Positions 1-10,577 of a stretch of DNA of 64,000 nucleotides are shown here, piece after piece; the first letter of the stretch is position 1, and the number at the start of each line of letters is the position of its first letter. The stretch lies in contig NZ_LFVU01000027.1 in NCBI RefSeq assembly GCF_001047375.1, positions 372,001 to 436,000 of the forward strand. Reading direction: 5' to 3'. The notes below the pieces were generated by a model. The model saw only the letters and a list, made by a program, of their open reading frames with translations. It was not told the origin of the DNA and made no database searches. This DNA is from Clostridium cylindrosporum DSM 605. Its GTDB lineage: Bacteria > Bacillota > Clostridia > Clostridiales > Caloramatoraceae. Both the position numbers and the translations under genes were made by a program.

Positions 1-717
1 ATTGTAGATGTAAAAAAAGATCTTAAAACTCTTGTAATAGGTCTTGGAAATTGGCATGTGACACCTGATGCATTAGGTCCTAAGGTTATTTCAAAGCTAA
101 TGATTACAAGACACCTTAAGGAATACATGCCAGATGAACTAGAGGAAGGAATTAATCCTGTTGCAGCATTAGCACCTGGTGTTCTTGGAATTACAGGGAT
201 AGAAACTGCAGAAATAGTTAAGGGACTTGTTGAAAAGACAAAGCCAGATGTAGTTATTGTAATAGATGCACTAGCTGCAAGAAAGGTAGAAAGAGTTGCT
301 AGAACTATCCAAATAGGAGATACAGGTATTGCACCTGGCGCGGGAGTTGGAAATAAAAGAATGGAATTATCTAAGGAAACACTTGGAGTTCCTGTAATAG
401 CAATAGGTGTTCCAACAGTTGTAGATGCTGCGACCCTTGCAAATGATACTATAGATTCTATGATTGATTCGCTAATTGAAGAAACAAAGAATAATTCAGA
501 AACAAAGGGGTTTTATAACATGCTTAAATCCTTAGATAAGGAAGAGAAATATAATATGATAAAAGGTGTTTTAAGCCCATATTCAAGTAATATGTTAGTA
601 ACTCCTAAGGATATAGATGCTTTAATTGAGGACCTTGCAAAAATTATAGCTAATAGTATAAATATATCCCTTCACCCATCAATAGATTTAAATGATATAG
701 ATAGATATCTTTTCTAA
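1..717 (+). CDS. gpr: Germination protease Gpr, 5'-truncated by the window edge
   Basis: The reading frame is open from base 1 and runs to a TAA stop, so the N-terminus lies outside the window; 238 residues are visible. The first part reads IVDVKKDLKTLVIGLG followed by NWHVTPDALGP, a signature of the Gpr/HybD-like aspartyl-type endopeptidase family. Gpr degrades small acid-soluble spore proteins early in germination after being made as an inactive zymogen in the forespore. The GTG at 58 is inside the conserved motif and is not the true start. It lies directly upstream of spoIIP, the usual clostridial and bacillar order, which supports the assignment. Confidence 0.95.
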   Translation: MVDVKKDLKTLVIGLGNWHVTPDALGPKVISKLMITRHLKEYMPDELEEGINPVAALAPGVLGITGIETAEIVKGLVEKTKPDVVIVIDALAARKVERVARTIQIGDTGIAPGAGVGNKRMELSKETLGVPVIAIGVPTVVDAATLANDTIDSMIDSLIEETKNNSETKGFYNMLKSLDKEEKYNMIKGVLSPYSSNMLVTPKDIDALIEDLAKIIANSINISLHPSIDLNDIDRYLF

Positions 718-798
718 AGAAGGATTTAAAATTGTAATATATCACTCTTTCTTAACATAACTATATTACATAAACCACACTAAGGGGATGAATTGGTT

Positions 799-1839
799 AT
801 GTTAAAAGGAAGTAATAGAGATATCATTAGTAAATTAATAGTTTTTATTATAGGCTTAATGCTTATGGCAAAAATCTTTTTACCATTATTAGCAAGAGGT
901 CTTAGCGAAAATTCAAAAAATATATTTGTACAGGTGCTTGGAAAGTCTAATGGTGCTTTAGAACAGTATGTAGCTAAAAATACCCATGAGGATGAAGAAA
1001 ATGTTGATCTTACAAGTTACATAGTTAGGAATCTTACTGGACTTGATTTGTCAACTCCAAGGAACTTCTTATCTTCTCAAATTCCGATACTCGGTCTTGT
1101 GGATATAAGTAAAATTAAGGGTGAAGAAGAAGAACCAATAATTGTAGCAAAGAAAGAAAATAAAGAAAATATTAAAAAAGATAATATACAACAGGTTAAA
1201 CCTAATAAGTCATCACCTACTCCTGCAAAAAAGCTTAATCATAGTAAGCCTGAGGTTTTTATATATCATACTCACACTACTGAAGGATACAATCCATCTA
1301 AAGCTAAGGGACAAAACTTCACAACTGACCTTACAAAAACTGTAGCAAAGCTTGGGGATGAACTTGAAAAGAAATTGGAAGAGAATTATGGAATTGCAAC
1401 AATTCATGATAAAACAATTCATGACGTACCAAAAAGAGAAGGTGCATATGCAAAATCTAGACCTACTATGCAAAAGTATTTAAAAGAAAATAAAGATTTT
1501 AAAATAATTATAGATCTTCATAGAGATGGTGGAATCGATGTTAACAAAACAACTGCTGTTATAAATGGTGAAAAATACTCAAGGCCTATGTTTGTAATAG
1601 GTAGCAAAAATAAAAATATAAAGAAAAGTGAGGAAGCTGCAGGAAGGATAAATTCAGAAATTGAAAAAATTTATCCGAAGCTTTCAAGAGGAATACTTTA
1701 TAAGAAAAATGCAATCTTTAATCAGGATCTTTCACCAAATGTAGTTTTAATTGAAATAGGGTCAGATGGAAATAGTCTAGAGGAGTCATTAAAAACTATA
1801 GATATAATAGCTAAAGCACTAGCTAATTCCATAAAGTAG
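799..1839 (+). CDS. spoIIP: Stage II sporulation protein P (peptidoglycan hydrolase)
   Basis: SpoIIP is the amidase/endopeptidase of the SpoIID-SpoIIM-SpoIIP machine that drives engulfment. The 346-residue protein has one N-terminal membrane anchor (about residues 9-33, IISKLIVFIIGLMLM), a Lys/Glu-rich linker, and a C-terminal catalytic domain with the family motifs YHTHTTEGYNP, IIDLHRDGG and VLIEIGSDGNS. The ATG at 799 follows AAGGGGATGA with 7-base spacing; an in-frame TTG at 793 is the alternative start. Upstream, ATA (737-739), 16 bases, then CATAACTAT (756-764) loosely resembles a sigma-E promoter, but two -10 positions differ, so this is only a weak hint. Confidence 0.95.
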   Translation: MLKGSNRDIISKLIVFIIGLMLMAKIFLPLLARGLSENSKNIFVQVLGKSNGALEQYVAKNTHEDEENVDLTSYIVRNLTGLDLSTPRNFLSSQIPILGLVDISKIKGEEEEPIIVAKKENKENIKKDNIQQVKPNKSSPTPAKKLNHSKPEVFIYHTHTTEGYNPSKAKGQNFTTDLTKTVAKLGDELEKKLEENYGIATIHDKTIHDVPKREGAYAKSRPTMQKYLKENKDFKIIIDLHRDGGIDVNKTTAVINGEKYSRPMFVIGSKNKNIKKSEEAAGRINSEIEKIYPKLSRGILYKKNAIFNQDLSPNVVLIEIGSDGNSLEESLKTIDIIAKALANSIK

Positions 1840-1942
1840 ACATAGAGCCTATGCTACCCTATATCTTATATAAGTGATTTTATAAGGAAAGTTAAGCTTT
1901 TGGATAACGACTTCTAAGAGTCGGAGTGAGTTAAATCTATGT
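1840..1942 (+). other. Intergenic segment able to form several stems
   Basis: This spoIIP-lepA gap holds a short CATAG/CTATG hairpin (1841-1853), TATAA/TTATA (1869-1884) and CGACT/AGTCG (1908-1923). A 7-base outer pairing, ACATAGA (1840-1846) with TCTATGT (1936-1942), could enclose the last two but competes with the first. I recognise no known riboswitch or ncRNA in it, and no strong terminator U-tract follows. It may be the untranslated tail of spoIIP, a weak terminator, or a structured RNA. Confidence 0.25.
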
Positions 1943-1963
1943 GATTCAAGAATTCTGTTTATA

Positions 1964-1994
1964 TTGACAGTGGCCTTGACATTTGTGTTATAAT
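1964..1994 (+). promoter_or_regulatory. Putative sigma-A promoter of lepA
   Basis: TTGACA at 1964-1969 and TATAAT at 1989-1994 are perfect consensus hexamers but 19 bases apart, slightly long. A second TTGACA at 1976-1981 could pair with TGTAAT at 1999-2004 at 17-base spacing. Either would start transcription about 45-60 bases before lepA. Confidence 0.6.
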
Positions 1995-2053
1995 TTAGTG
2001 TAATTATTTGATAAAAGTTAGCTTAATATATAGATCGCTTAAGGAGGAATAGT

Positions 2054-3862
2054 ATGTCTAGTGGAAGACAAAGTAAAATAAGAAATTTTAGTATTATAGC
2101 ACATATAGACCACGGTAAGTCAACGCTTGCAGATAGATTAATAGAAATGACAGGTACTTTGACTAAGAGAGAAATGGATAGTCAAGTACTTGACACTATG
2201 GATCTTGAGAAAGAAAGAGGAATAACTATAAAGTCTCAAGCAGTTAGACTTGTATATCAAGGTGAGGATGGACAGGAATATGTAATGAATCTTATAGATA
2301 CTCCGGGACATGTAGACTTTAATTATGAAGTTTCAAGAAGTCTTGCTGCATGTGAAGGGGCTATATTGGTTGTAGACGCAACTCAAGGTATTCAAGCTCA
2401 AACCCTTGCAAATTGTTACTTGGCACTTGATAATGACCTTGAAATTCTTCCAGTTATTAATAAAATAGATCTTCCAAGTGCAAGACCTGACGAAATTAAA
2501 AAGGAAGTTGAGGATATTATAGGACTTGAATGTGAAAATGCTCCTTTAATATCTGCTAAGGTAGGACTTGGTATAGAGGATGTTTTAAAAGCAATAGTTG
2601 AAAAACTACCAGCACCAAGTGGAGATGAAGATGCTCAGTTAAGAGCTCTTGTTTTTGATAGTTATTATGACCAGTATAAAGGTGTTGTTTCATATATAAG
2701 AGTAAAAGAAGGTAGCGTTAAAAAAGGTGATAAAATAAGATTTATGTCTACTGGAAAAGACTATGAAGTGACAGAAGTAGGTATATTTGCACCAAGCTGC
2801 ATAGAAGTACCAGAGCTTAAAGCTGGTGAGGTTGGTTATGTAACTGGTAGTATAAAAAATGTTCGTGACGCAAGAGTTGGTGATACAGTAACACTTGCAT
2901 CAAATCCTGCAAAGGAGCCACTTGCTGGATATAGACCTGCTATTCCTATGGTATATAGTGGTATTTATCCAACGGATGGGGCTAAGTATAATGAACTTAA
3001 GGAAGCTTTAGAAAAACTTCAGCTTAATGATGCTGCATTAACATTTGAACCTGAAACATCTATAGCTCTAGGATTTGGTTTTAGATGTGGATTCCTTGGA
3101 CTACTTCATATGGAGGTTATACAAGAGAGACTAGAAAGAGAATTTAATCTTGATCTTGTAACTACTGCACCTTCTGTTATTTATAAAATAACTAAGTCTA
3201 ATGGAGAGTTAATAGAACTTACTAATCCAACGAATATGCCTGATCCAGCTGAGATAGATTATATGGAAGAACCTATGGTTAAGGCATCAATTATAGCTCC
3301 TTCAGATTACGTAGGACCTGTTATGGATCTTTGCCAAAATAGAAGAGGGGTATTTAAAACAATGGAATATCTAGAAACTACTAGAGTAGTGCTTCACTAT
3401 GACATACCTCTTAATGAAATTATTTTTGATTTCTTTGATACATTAAAGTCTAAAACAAGAGGATATGCTTCCCTAGACTATGAATTAACAGGATATAAGG
3501 AATCAAAGCTTGTTAAGCTGGATATACTTCTGAATGGAGATAATGTAGATGCACTTTCTCAAATAGTACCTCAAGAAAGAGCATATGCTAGGGGACGTGC
3601 TATAGCAGAAAAGCTTAAGGAAATCATTCCAAGACAAATGTTTGAAATTCCTATTCAGGCAGCTGTTGGAGCAAAAATTATAGCTAGAGAAACAGTTAGA
3701 GCAATGAGAAAAGACGTACTTGCAAAGTGCTATGGTGGAGATATTTCAAGAAAGAAGAAGCTTCTTGAAAAGCAAAAAGAAGGTAAAAAGAGAATGAAAC
3801 AAATAGGTACAGTAGAAGTTCCTCAAGAAGCTTTCATGGCTGTGTTAAAGGTAGAGTGTTAA
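2054..3862 (+). CDS. lepA: Elongation factor 4 (LepA), ribosome-associated GTPase
   Basis: EF4/LepA is a translational GTPase that acts on the ribosome under stress and in assembly. The 602-residue length is typical. The N-terminal G domain shows AHIDHGKST (G1, about residues 16-24), DTPGHVDF (G3) and NKIDLPSA (G4). EF-G-like domains II, III and V follow ([16 protein letters not shown] is a LepA/EF-G domain III motif), then the LepA-specific C-terminal domain with [20 protein letters not shown]. The start is the ATG after AAGGAGGAAT. The stop codon overlaps the hemW start in TAATG, so the two are translationally coupled. Confidence 0.98.
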   Translation: MSSGRQSKIRNFSIIAHIDHGKSTLADRLIEMTGTLTKREMDSQVLDTMDLEKERGITIKSQAVRLVYQGEDGQEYVMNLIDTPGHVDFNYEVSRSLAACEGAILVVDATQGIQAQTLANCYLALDNDLEILPVINKIDLPSARPDEIKKEVEDIIGLECENAPLISAKVGLGIEDVLKAIVEKLPAPSGDEDAQLRALVFDSYYDQYKGVVSYIRVKEGSVKKGDKIRFMSTGKDYEVTEVGIFAPSCIEVPELKAGEVGYVTGSIKNVRDARVGDTVTLASNPAKEPLAGYRPAIPMVYSGIYPTDGAKYNELKEALEKLQLNDAALTFEPETSIALGFGFRCGFLGLLHMEVIQERLEREFNLDLVTTAPSVIYKITKSNGELIELTNPTNMPDPAEIDYMEEPMVKASIIAPSDYVGPVMDLCQNRRGVFKTMEYLETTRVVLHYDIPLNEIIFDFFDTLKSKTRGYASLDYELTGYKESKLVKLDILLNGDNVDALSQIVPQERAYARGRAIAEKLKEIIPRQMFEIPIQAAVGAKIIARETVRAMRKDVLAKCYGGDISRKKKLLEKQKEGKKRMKQIGTVEVPQEAFMAVLKVEC

Positions 3863-4965
3863 TGAAATCACTTTATATTCACATACCTTTCTGTGCTAGA
3901 AAGTGTCTATATTGTGATTTTAACTCATATGAAAATAGAGAACTTGAAGATGAGTATATTAAGGCACTTTTAGAGGAAATTAGTACAGTATCAGAATATA
4001 AATTTAAAACAATATTTATTGGTGGGGGTACTCCCACCATTTTATCTATTCAGAATCTAGAACTTCTTTTAAAGTCACTTGAAAAGTTTTCCCCAGTAGA
4101 ATTTTCAGTAGAATGTAATCCAGGAACTCTAACAAAAGATAATCTTAGTATTATGAAAAAGTATGGTGTAAATAGACTTTCCATTGGACTACAATCAACC
4201 AATGATAAAATACTAAAATCCCTTGGAAGAATTCATAATTTTAATGAATTTTTAGATGGATATAATATGGCAAGAGAAGTGGGATTTGATAATATAAATA
4301 TAGACCTTATGTTTGCAGTACCAAATCAAAGATTTGAGGATTTTAAGGAAAGCTTAGAAATAGTAACTAACTTAAATCCTGAACATATATCAGCATATAG
4401 TCTTATAGTAGAAGAAGGAACCCCTTTTTATGCTATGCAAGAAAAGGGGAAACTTGAAGTAGTTGATGAGGATGTTGAAAGAGAAATGTATGATTATCTA
4501 ATAGATTATTTGCAGTCAAAAGGTTATAAATGGTATGAAATATCAAATTTTGCAAAAGATAAATTTGAGTGCTCTCATAATAAATGTTATTGGAAATGTG
4601 AAGAATATATCGGTGTAGGTGCTGGTGCCCACTCATATATAGATAATAAAAGGTTTAGTAATGCATATTCTGTTAATAATTATATAAAGTATATAAATCT
4701 TGAAGAATCTCCAATAGAGAGTGAAGAAATTATAGATGAATCATCTGCTATAGAAGAATTTATGTTTTTAGGACTTAGACTTATTGATGGAATAAGTAAA
4801 TTAGAGTTCGAGAAAAGATTTAAGAAGCCAATATATTCAATATATAGTGATCAAATAAATTCTCTTAAGGATAAAGGTCTTATTATAGAAGATGGTGATA
4901 AAATTATGCTATCGAGAAAAGGAGTTAATCTATCTAATAGCGTATTTGTAGAGTTTATTAATTAA
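3862..4965 (+). CDS. hemW: HemW-type radical SAM protein (heme chaperone family)
   Basis: A 367-residue radical SAM protein with the cluster motif CARKCLYCDF near residue 13. The fourth position after the last Cys is Phe, as in HemW, where HemN coproporphyrinogen oxidases have Cys; it should therefore not be called an oxidase. GGGTPT follows as the SAM-binding GGE-like motif, and a HemN C-terminal domain occupies about residues 290-360. HemW proteins bind heme and are thought to deliver it to membrane cytochromes. The ATG at 3862 shares one base with the lepA stop; a GTG at 3856 is less likely. The lepA-hemW-hrcA order is classic for Firmicutes. Confidence 0.92.
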   Translation: MKSLYIHIPFCARKCLYCDFNSYENRELEDEYIKALLEEISTVSEYKFKTIFIGGGTPTILSIQNLELLLKSLEKFSPVEFSVECNPGTLTKDNLSIMKKYGVNRLSIGLQSTNDKILKSLGRIHNFNEFLDGYNMAREVGFDNINIDLMFAVPNQRFEDFKESLEIVTNLNPEHISAYSLIVEEGTPFYAMQEKGKLEVVDEDVEREMYDYLIDYLQSKGYKWYEISNFAKDKFECSHNKCYWKCEEYIGVGAGAHSYIDNKRFSNAYSVNNYIKYINLEESPIESEEIIDESSAIEEFMFLGLRLIDGISKLEFEKRFKKPIYSIYSDQINSLKDKGLIIEDGDKIMLSRKGVNLSNSVFVEFIN

Positions 4966-4977
4966 ATATAAAAATTT

Positions 4978-5023
4978 AAATATCACTATTATCCCTTGAC
5001 AAAAAAGAATAATAGTGATATTT
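4978..5023 (+). terminator. 15-bp inverted repeat after hemW, overlapping the hrcA promoter
   Basis: AAATATCACTATTAT (4978-4992) pairs perfectly with ATAATAGTGATATTT (5009-5023) around a 16-base loop, 12 bases after the hemW stop. The stem is AT-rich and the downstream tract is TTTTAAAAA, so it may terminate hemW transcripts. It also contains the -35 (loop) and most of the -10 (right arm) of the hrcA promoter. Confidence 0.5.
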
Positions 5024-5024
5024 T
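4996..5024 (+). promoter_or_regulatory. Sigma-A promoter of the hrcA operon
   Basis: TTGACA (4996-5001), a 17-base spacer and TATTTT (5019-5024) form a good vegetative promoter. The CIRCE operator starts 13 bases after the -10, covering the expected start site, which is the standard arrangement for HrcA control. Confidence 0.75.
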
Positions 5025-5037
5025 AAAAATGTAATCG

Positions 5038-5064
5038 TTAGCACTCCTTGATAATGAGTGCTAA
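5038..5064 (+). promoter_or_regulatory. CIRCE operator (HrcA binding site)
   Basis: TTAGCACTC (5038-5046), 9 bases, GAGTGCTAA (5056-5064): a perfect match to the CIRCE consensus. HrcA with GroEL bound here represses the heat-shock operon. It ends 16 bases before the hrcA ATG, so it also lies in the mRNA leader. Confidence 0.98.
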
Positions 5065-5080
5065 TAAACGAGGTGATAAT

Positions 5081-6112
5081 ATGGAAATAGGTGATAGAAA
5101 AAAAGCCATATTAAGCGCAATTGTTAGGGACTATATACAAACAGGCGAGCCTGTAGGATCTAGAACTATAGCAAAAAAGTATGAAGTTGGATTTAGCTCT
5201 GCAACTATAAGAAATGAAATGGCTGATTTAGAAGAATTAGGACTTATTAAACAACCACATACTTCAGCAGGGAGAATACCCTCTGATAAAGGATATAGGT
5301 TCTATGTAGATAAGCTTATGGAAATTGGAAGCCCAACGAAGGAAGAAATAGAGCTTATTAAAAACTATATACACTTATCTACTATTAATGAAGTAGATAA
5401 GTTGATAAAAAGAACTGCAAAGCTTATATCTGAAGTTACAAACTACACAGCAGCAATTATTACTCCATCAGTGAGTAAAAGTGTAATAGTATCTTTGAAG
5501 CTAATACCAGTAAATGAAAGTGAAATAGTTGCGGTTGTTGTAACAGATATGGCACAGATTAAAAATGTTATGATAAAACTACCAAGACCAATATCACCTG
5601 ATATGTTACTGAAAATTAGCAGTATGTTAAATGAAAAATTATGTGGATTAACAGTTGAGGACATTAATCTTTCGGTTATATCATCTATACAAGAGGAATT
5701 AAAAGGATATAATGAAATATTAAACTCAATAATACCACTATTATATGATAGTCTTAAAACAAACCAACAAAAACTATATCTTTCAGGAGCTTCTAATATA
5801 TTTAGCCATGCTGAATATAACGATGTTGAAAAAGCTAAGGAATTTCTATCTTTAGTTGAAGATGGTGATATGTTAAGAAAAATTTTTATTGGAACAGAAA
5901 ACCCTTTGGAAATATCAATAGGAGATGAAAACGATATAGATGAGGTCAAGAAGTATAGTATTGTTAAAGCTACTTATAGCATAAACCAAAAACCTGTAGG
6001 AAGTATAGGAGTAATAGGACCTACTAGAATGAATTATTCTAGAGTTATGGGTGTTCTGAAATGTTTTACAGATATACTAAATGATGTTTTAAAGACAACT
6101 TATGAGGATTAA
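5081..6112 (+). CDS. hrcA: Heat-inducible transcription repressor HrcA
   Basis: HrcA represses class I heat-shock genes through CIRCE; its folding depends on GroEL, giving feedback control. The 343-residue protein begins with a winged-helix domain (ILSAIVRDYIQTGEPVGSRT, then SSATIRNEMADLEELG, TSAGRIPSDKGYRFYVD) followed by the GAF-like dimerisation region. The start chosen is the ATG after GAGGTGATAAT; a more upstream in-frame ATG at 5048 would lie inside CIRCE. It heads hrcA-grpE-dnaK-dnaJ and is autoregulated by the CIRCE just upstream. Confidence 0.97.
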   Translation: MEIGDRKKAILSAIVRDYIQTGEPVGSRTIAKKYEVGFSSATIRNEMADLEELGLIKQPHTSAGRIPSDKGYRFYVDKLMEIGSPTKEEIELIKNYIHLSTINEVDKLIKRTAKLISEVTNYTAAIITPSVSKSVIVSLKLIPVNESEIVAVVVTDMAQIKNVMIKLPRPISPDMLLKISSMLNEKLCGLTVEDINLSVISSIQEELKGYNEILNSIIPLLYDSLKTNQQKLYLSGASNIFSHAEYNDVEKAKEFLSLVEDGDMLRKIFIGTENPLEISIGDENDIDEVKKYSIVKATYSINQKPVGSIGVIGPTRMNYSRVMGVLKCFTDILNDVLKTTYED

Positions 6113-6145
6113 CACCTTAAAAATATATTTGAGAGGGTGACTTTT

Positions 6146-6700
6146 ATGGAGGATAAAAACCTTAACGAAAATCTAGAAGATGTTGAAGAGCTTCTAGATA
6201 CTGTAGATACTGAAGGTAAATGTGCTGATGAATCTACAGAAGAAAGTAGTGAAAATATCAAAGAAATGTTATCGAAAAAAGAAGCTGAGTGTGAAGAGTA
6301 CTTAGATTTACTTAAAAGAACAAAGGCTGAATATGATAACTTCAGAAAAAGAACTCAAAAAGAAAAAGAAGGACTATTTGATGAAGGATTTAGAACTTCA
6401 ATTGAGAAGATTATACCTGTTTTAGATAATCTAGAAAGAGCACTTGAGCATTCAGATGAAGAAGGTGCACTAAAAGAAGGACTTGAAATGATTCTAAAAA
6501 TGTTCAAGGACATTTTAGAAAAAGAAGGTGTATCCCTAATTCCATCAAAGGGAGAGAAATTTGATCCTAACCTTCATAATGCTGTTATGCACATTGATGA
6601 TGATGCATATGGAGATAATGAAGTTGTAGAAGTTCTTTTAGAGGGATATACATATAAAGATAAAGTAATTCGTCACAGTATGGTAAAGGTGGCAAACTAA
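6146..6700 (+). CDS. grpE: Nucleotide exchange factor GrpE
   Basis: GrpE releases ADP from DnaK and drives the chaperone cycle in the cytoplasm. The 184-residue protein has an acidic disordered N-terminus, a long coiled-coil helix (about residues 50-90, RTKAEYDNFRKRTQKEK is the family signature) and the C-terminal beta-wing ending in YTYKDKVIRHSMVKVAN. The ATG at 6146 follows GAGAGGGTGA; the in-frame GTG at 6137 lies within that ribosome binding site and is rejected. It sits second in the CIRCE-regulated operon. Confidence 0.97.
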   Translation: MEDKNLNENLEDVEELLDTVDTEGKCADESTEESSENIKEMLSKKEAECEEYLDLLKRTKAEYDNFRKRTQKEKEGLFDEGFRTSIEKIIPVLDNLERALEHSDEEGALKEGLEMILKMFKDILEKEGVSLIPSKGEKFDPNLHNAVMHIDDDAYGDNEVVEVLLEGYTYKDKVIRHSMVKVAN

Positions 6701-6725
6701 ATTAAAAATATTTAAGATTATTTAA

Positions 6726-8588
<1,863 letters not shown>

Positions 8589-8590
8589 TA

Positions 8591-8614
8591 TAAGGAGGGA
8601 AATATCCCTCCTTA
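8591..8614 (+). terminator. 10-bp GC-containing hairpin between dnaK and dnaJ
   Basis: TAAGGAGGGA (8591-8600), loop AATA, TCCCTCCTTA (8605-8614) is a perfect 10-bp stem two bases after the dnaK stop. No U-run follows, so it is a poor terminator. It may protect or separate the dnaK mRNA end and lower dnaJ expression. The left arm looks like a Shine-Dalgarno sequence, yet no start codon follows within range. Confidence 0.5.
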
Positions 8615-8638
8615 CTTAATGTAAGGGATGGTGAACAT

Positions 8639-9784
8639 ATGGCAACTAATGACTATTATGCTGTGTTAGGACTTGAAAAAGGTGCTAGTGAAGATGAAAT
8701 AAAAAAAGCTTTTAGAAAAATGGCGATAAAGTATCATCCAGATAAAAACCAAGGTAATAAAGAAGCTGAGGACAAGTTTAAAGAAGTAAATGAAGCCTAC
8801 CAAGTTCTATCAGATCCTGAAAAGAAGGCTAGATATGATCAATTTGGTACAGCGGATTTTGATGGATCAGGATTTGGTGGATTTAGCGGTGGCTATGAAG
8901 GCTTTGGAGGCTTTGGTGACATATTTGGTGATATATTTGATATGTTTGGAGGATCAAGTTCTAGAAGAACAAAAAATGGTCCAAGAAGAGGAAATGATCT
9001 TGAAACTACTATTTTACTTACATTTGAAGAAGCAGCTTTCGGAGTTAAAAAAGAAATTGAGATAAATAGAAATGAAAAATGTGAGGAATGTTCAGGGTCA
9101 GGAGCTGCTAAGGGAACTTCTCCTAAAACATGTTCGAAATGTAATGGTTCAGGACAAGTACAGGTTCAAAAAAATACTCCTTTTGGAAGCTTTGTAAGTG
9201 TTACAACATGTGATGCTTGTGGAGGAGAAGGAAAGAAGATAGAAAGTCCATGTAGTCATTGTAGAGGAACTGGAAGAATTAGAAAGAGTAAGGTTGTTAG
9301 TATTAATATACCTGCAGGTGTTGATAATGGTAACACTATTCCTTTAAGAGGACAAGGTGAACCAGGATATAATGGTGGACCATCAGGGGACCTTTATATA
9401 AATATCAAGGTGAGAAATCACTCAATATTTAAAAGAAGAGGAACAGATATATTCTGTGATTTACCAATATCAATTGTTAAAGCATCACTTGGTGGAGAGG
9501 TTGAGATACCGACACTTACAGGTGATAAAAAGCATAAAATAGAGCCTGGAACTCAAAATGGTAAGATTATTAAGTTAAAAGGCGACGGAATCCAAAGTGT
9601 TAGAGGCACTGGCAAGGGGGATCTTTATGCTGAAGTAAGAGTTGAAATTCCAACAAAGCTTACTGAAAAGCAAAGGGAACTTTTAGAGAAGCTTGCTGAT
9701 GAATTTGGAGAATTGGTGGACACGAAAAAATCCCTAAAGGATAAAATAAAGGGTGCTTTTAACACTAAGAAAGAAAATGAGTAA
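8639..9784 (+). CDS. dnaJ: Chaperone protein DnaJ (type I Hsp40)
   Basis: DnaJ delivers substrates to DnaK and stimulates its ATPase. The 381-residue protein has a J domain (residues 5-70, with YHPDKNQ carrying the HPD triad), a Gly/Phe-rich linker, and four zinc-binding CxxCxGxG repeats ([32 protein letters not shown]). Two C-terminal beta-domains follow. It is therefore a complete class A DnaJ. It is the last gene of the hrcA operon; a weak terminator-like stem follows at 9796. Confidence 0.98.
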   Translation: MATNDYYAVLGLEKGASEDEIKKAFRKMAIKYHPDKNQGNKEAEDKFKEVNEAYQVLSDPEKKARYDQFGTADFDGSGFGGFSGGYEGFGGFGDIFGDIFDMFGGSSSRRTKNGPRRGNDLETTILLTFEEAAFGVKKEIEINRNEKCEECSGSGAAKGTSPKTCSKCNGSGQVQVQKNTPFGSFVSVTTCDACGGEGKKIESPCSHCRGTGRIRKSKVVSINIPAGVDNGNTIPLRGQGEPGYNGGPSGDLYINIKVRNHSIFKRRGTDIFCDLPISIVKASLGGEVEIPTLTGDKKHKIEPGTQNGKIIKLKGDGIQSVRGTGKGDLYAEVRVEIPTKLTEKQRELLEKLADEFGELVDTKKSLKDKIKGAFNTKKENE

Positions 9785-9795
9785 AAGTAGTTAAT

Positions 9796-9847
9796 ATAAA
9801 GTCCTATGTGAAGATTTTAGAATTTTTATGTAGGGCTTTATCATTTT
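9796..9847 (+). terminator. Probable terminator after dnaJ
   Basis: ATAAAGTCCTA (9796-9806) pairs with TAGGGCTTTAT (9831-9841) with one G-U pair, followed by CATTTTG. The loop is long (24 bases) and the U-tract modest, so efficiency is uncertain. Confidence 0.5.
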
Positions 9848-9930
9848 GTTCAATTTTATATTATGTAAAAATAAGTGTTTTTTTATGTTAGAATATTATT
9901 AATGAATAATAGGACTAGGAAGTGATTTTA

Positions 9931-10509
9931 TTGTGTAGAGATGTAAAATATAATGTTTTAGATGAAATACAAAGAAGATGGTCTCCAAGAGCCTTTAGTA
10001 ATGAAAAGGTGAACATTGACGACATTTATGGAGTGCTTGAAGCTGCAAGGCTTGCACCTTCATGCTATAATGAGCAGCCTTGGAGATACATTATTGCCTT
10101 TGAAGAAGAAGATCTAAAGGTTATGAGGGATTTAATTGATAAAAGTAATAGAGTTTGGGCAGATAATGCACCTGTACTTATTGCATTTTTATCTAAGAGA
10201 AGATTTAAGCATAATACTCGTGAAAACTATTGGCATATGTTTGATGTAGGTGCTTCATGGGGATACTTAACTATTGAGGCTCAAAGTAGAGGACTTATAA
10301 CAAGAGGAATAGGTGGATTTAATATGACAAGGGCCAGAAGAGTATTAAATGTACCATATAATTATGACATAGTAACCTTGGTTGCTATGGGAAAACAAGG
10401 AGATGTTAATATTCTTCCTGAGGATTTAAGGGTTAAAGAAGTTCCATCAGAAAGAATGGATTTAAGTGAAATTTTACATATTGGCAAGTTCCGTAAAGGG
10501 GAAGAATAA
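9931..10509 (+). CDS. Nitroreductase family protein (FMN-dependent)
   Basis: A 192-residue single-domain nitroreductase-fold protein. The N-terminal EIQRRWSPRAFS motif binds the FMN phosphate, EAARLAPSCYNEQPWRYI is a family signature, and IGGFNMTRARRVLNVP with VTLVAMGKQGD is the typical C-terminal half. Such enzymes are FMN oxidoreductases that use NAD(P)H; the natural substrate cannot be read from sequence. The TTG at 9931 is placed correctly after AGGAAGTGA; the upstream GTG at 9922 lies within that site. It stands between dnaJ and prmA and is probably separately transcribed (TGTTAGAAT extended -10 at 9886-9894). Confidence 0.88.
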   Translation: MCRDVKYNVLDEIQRRWSPRAFSNEKVNIDDIYGVLEAARLAPSCYNEQPWRYIIAFEEEDLKVMRDLIDKSNRVWADNAPVLIAFLSKRRFKHNTRENYWHMFDVGASWGYLTIEAQSRGLITRGIGGFNMTRARRVLNVPYNYDIVTLVAMGKQGDVNILPEDLRVKEVPSERMDLSEILHIGKFRKGEE

Positions 10510-10577
10510 TACTTTTTTAAACAGTTTAATTAATGTATAATAATATAGAATTTGTAGACTCATAAGGAGATGATATT

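Noticed and set aside
1976-1994. TTGACA-TATAAT pair with 7-base spacing before lepA
   Set aside because: Spacing far too short for a promoter; the upstream TTGACA at 1964 or a downstream -10 is more likely.
3862-4965. Coproporphyrinogen III dehydrogenase (HemN) annotation
   Set aside because: The CxxxCxxCxF motif with Phe in place of the HemN fourth Cys and the lepA-hrcA context point to HemW.
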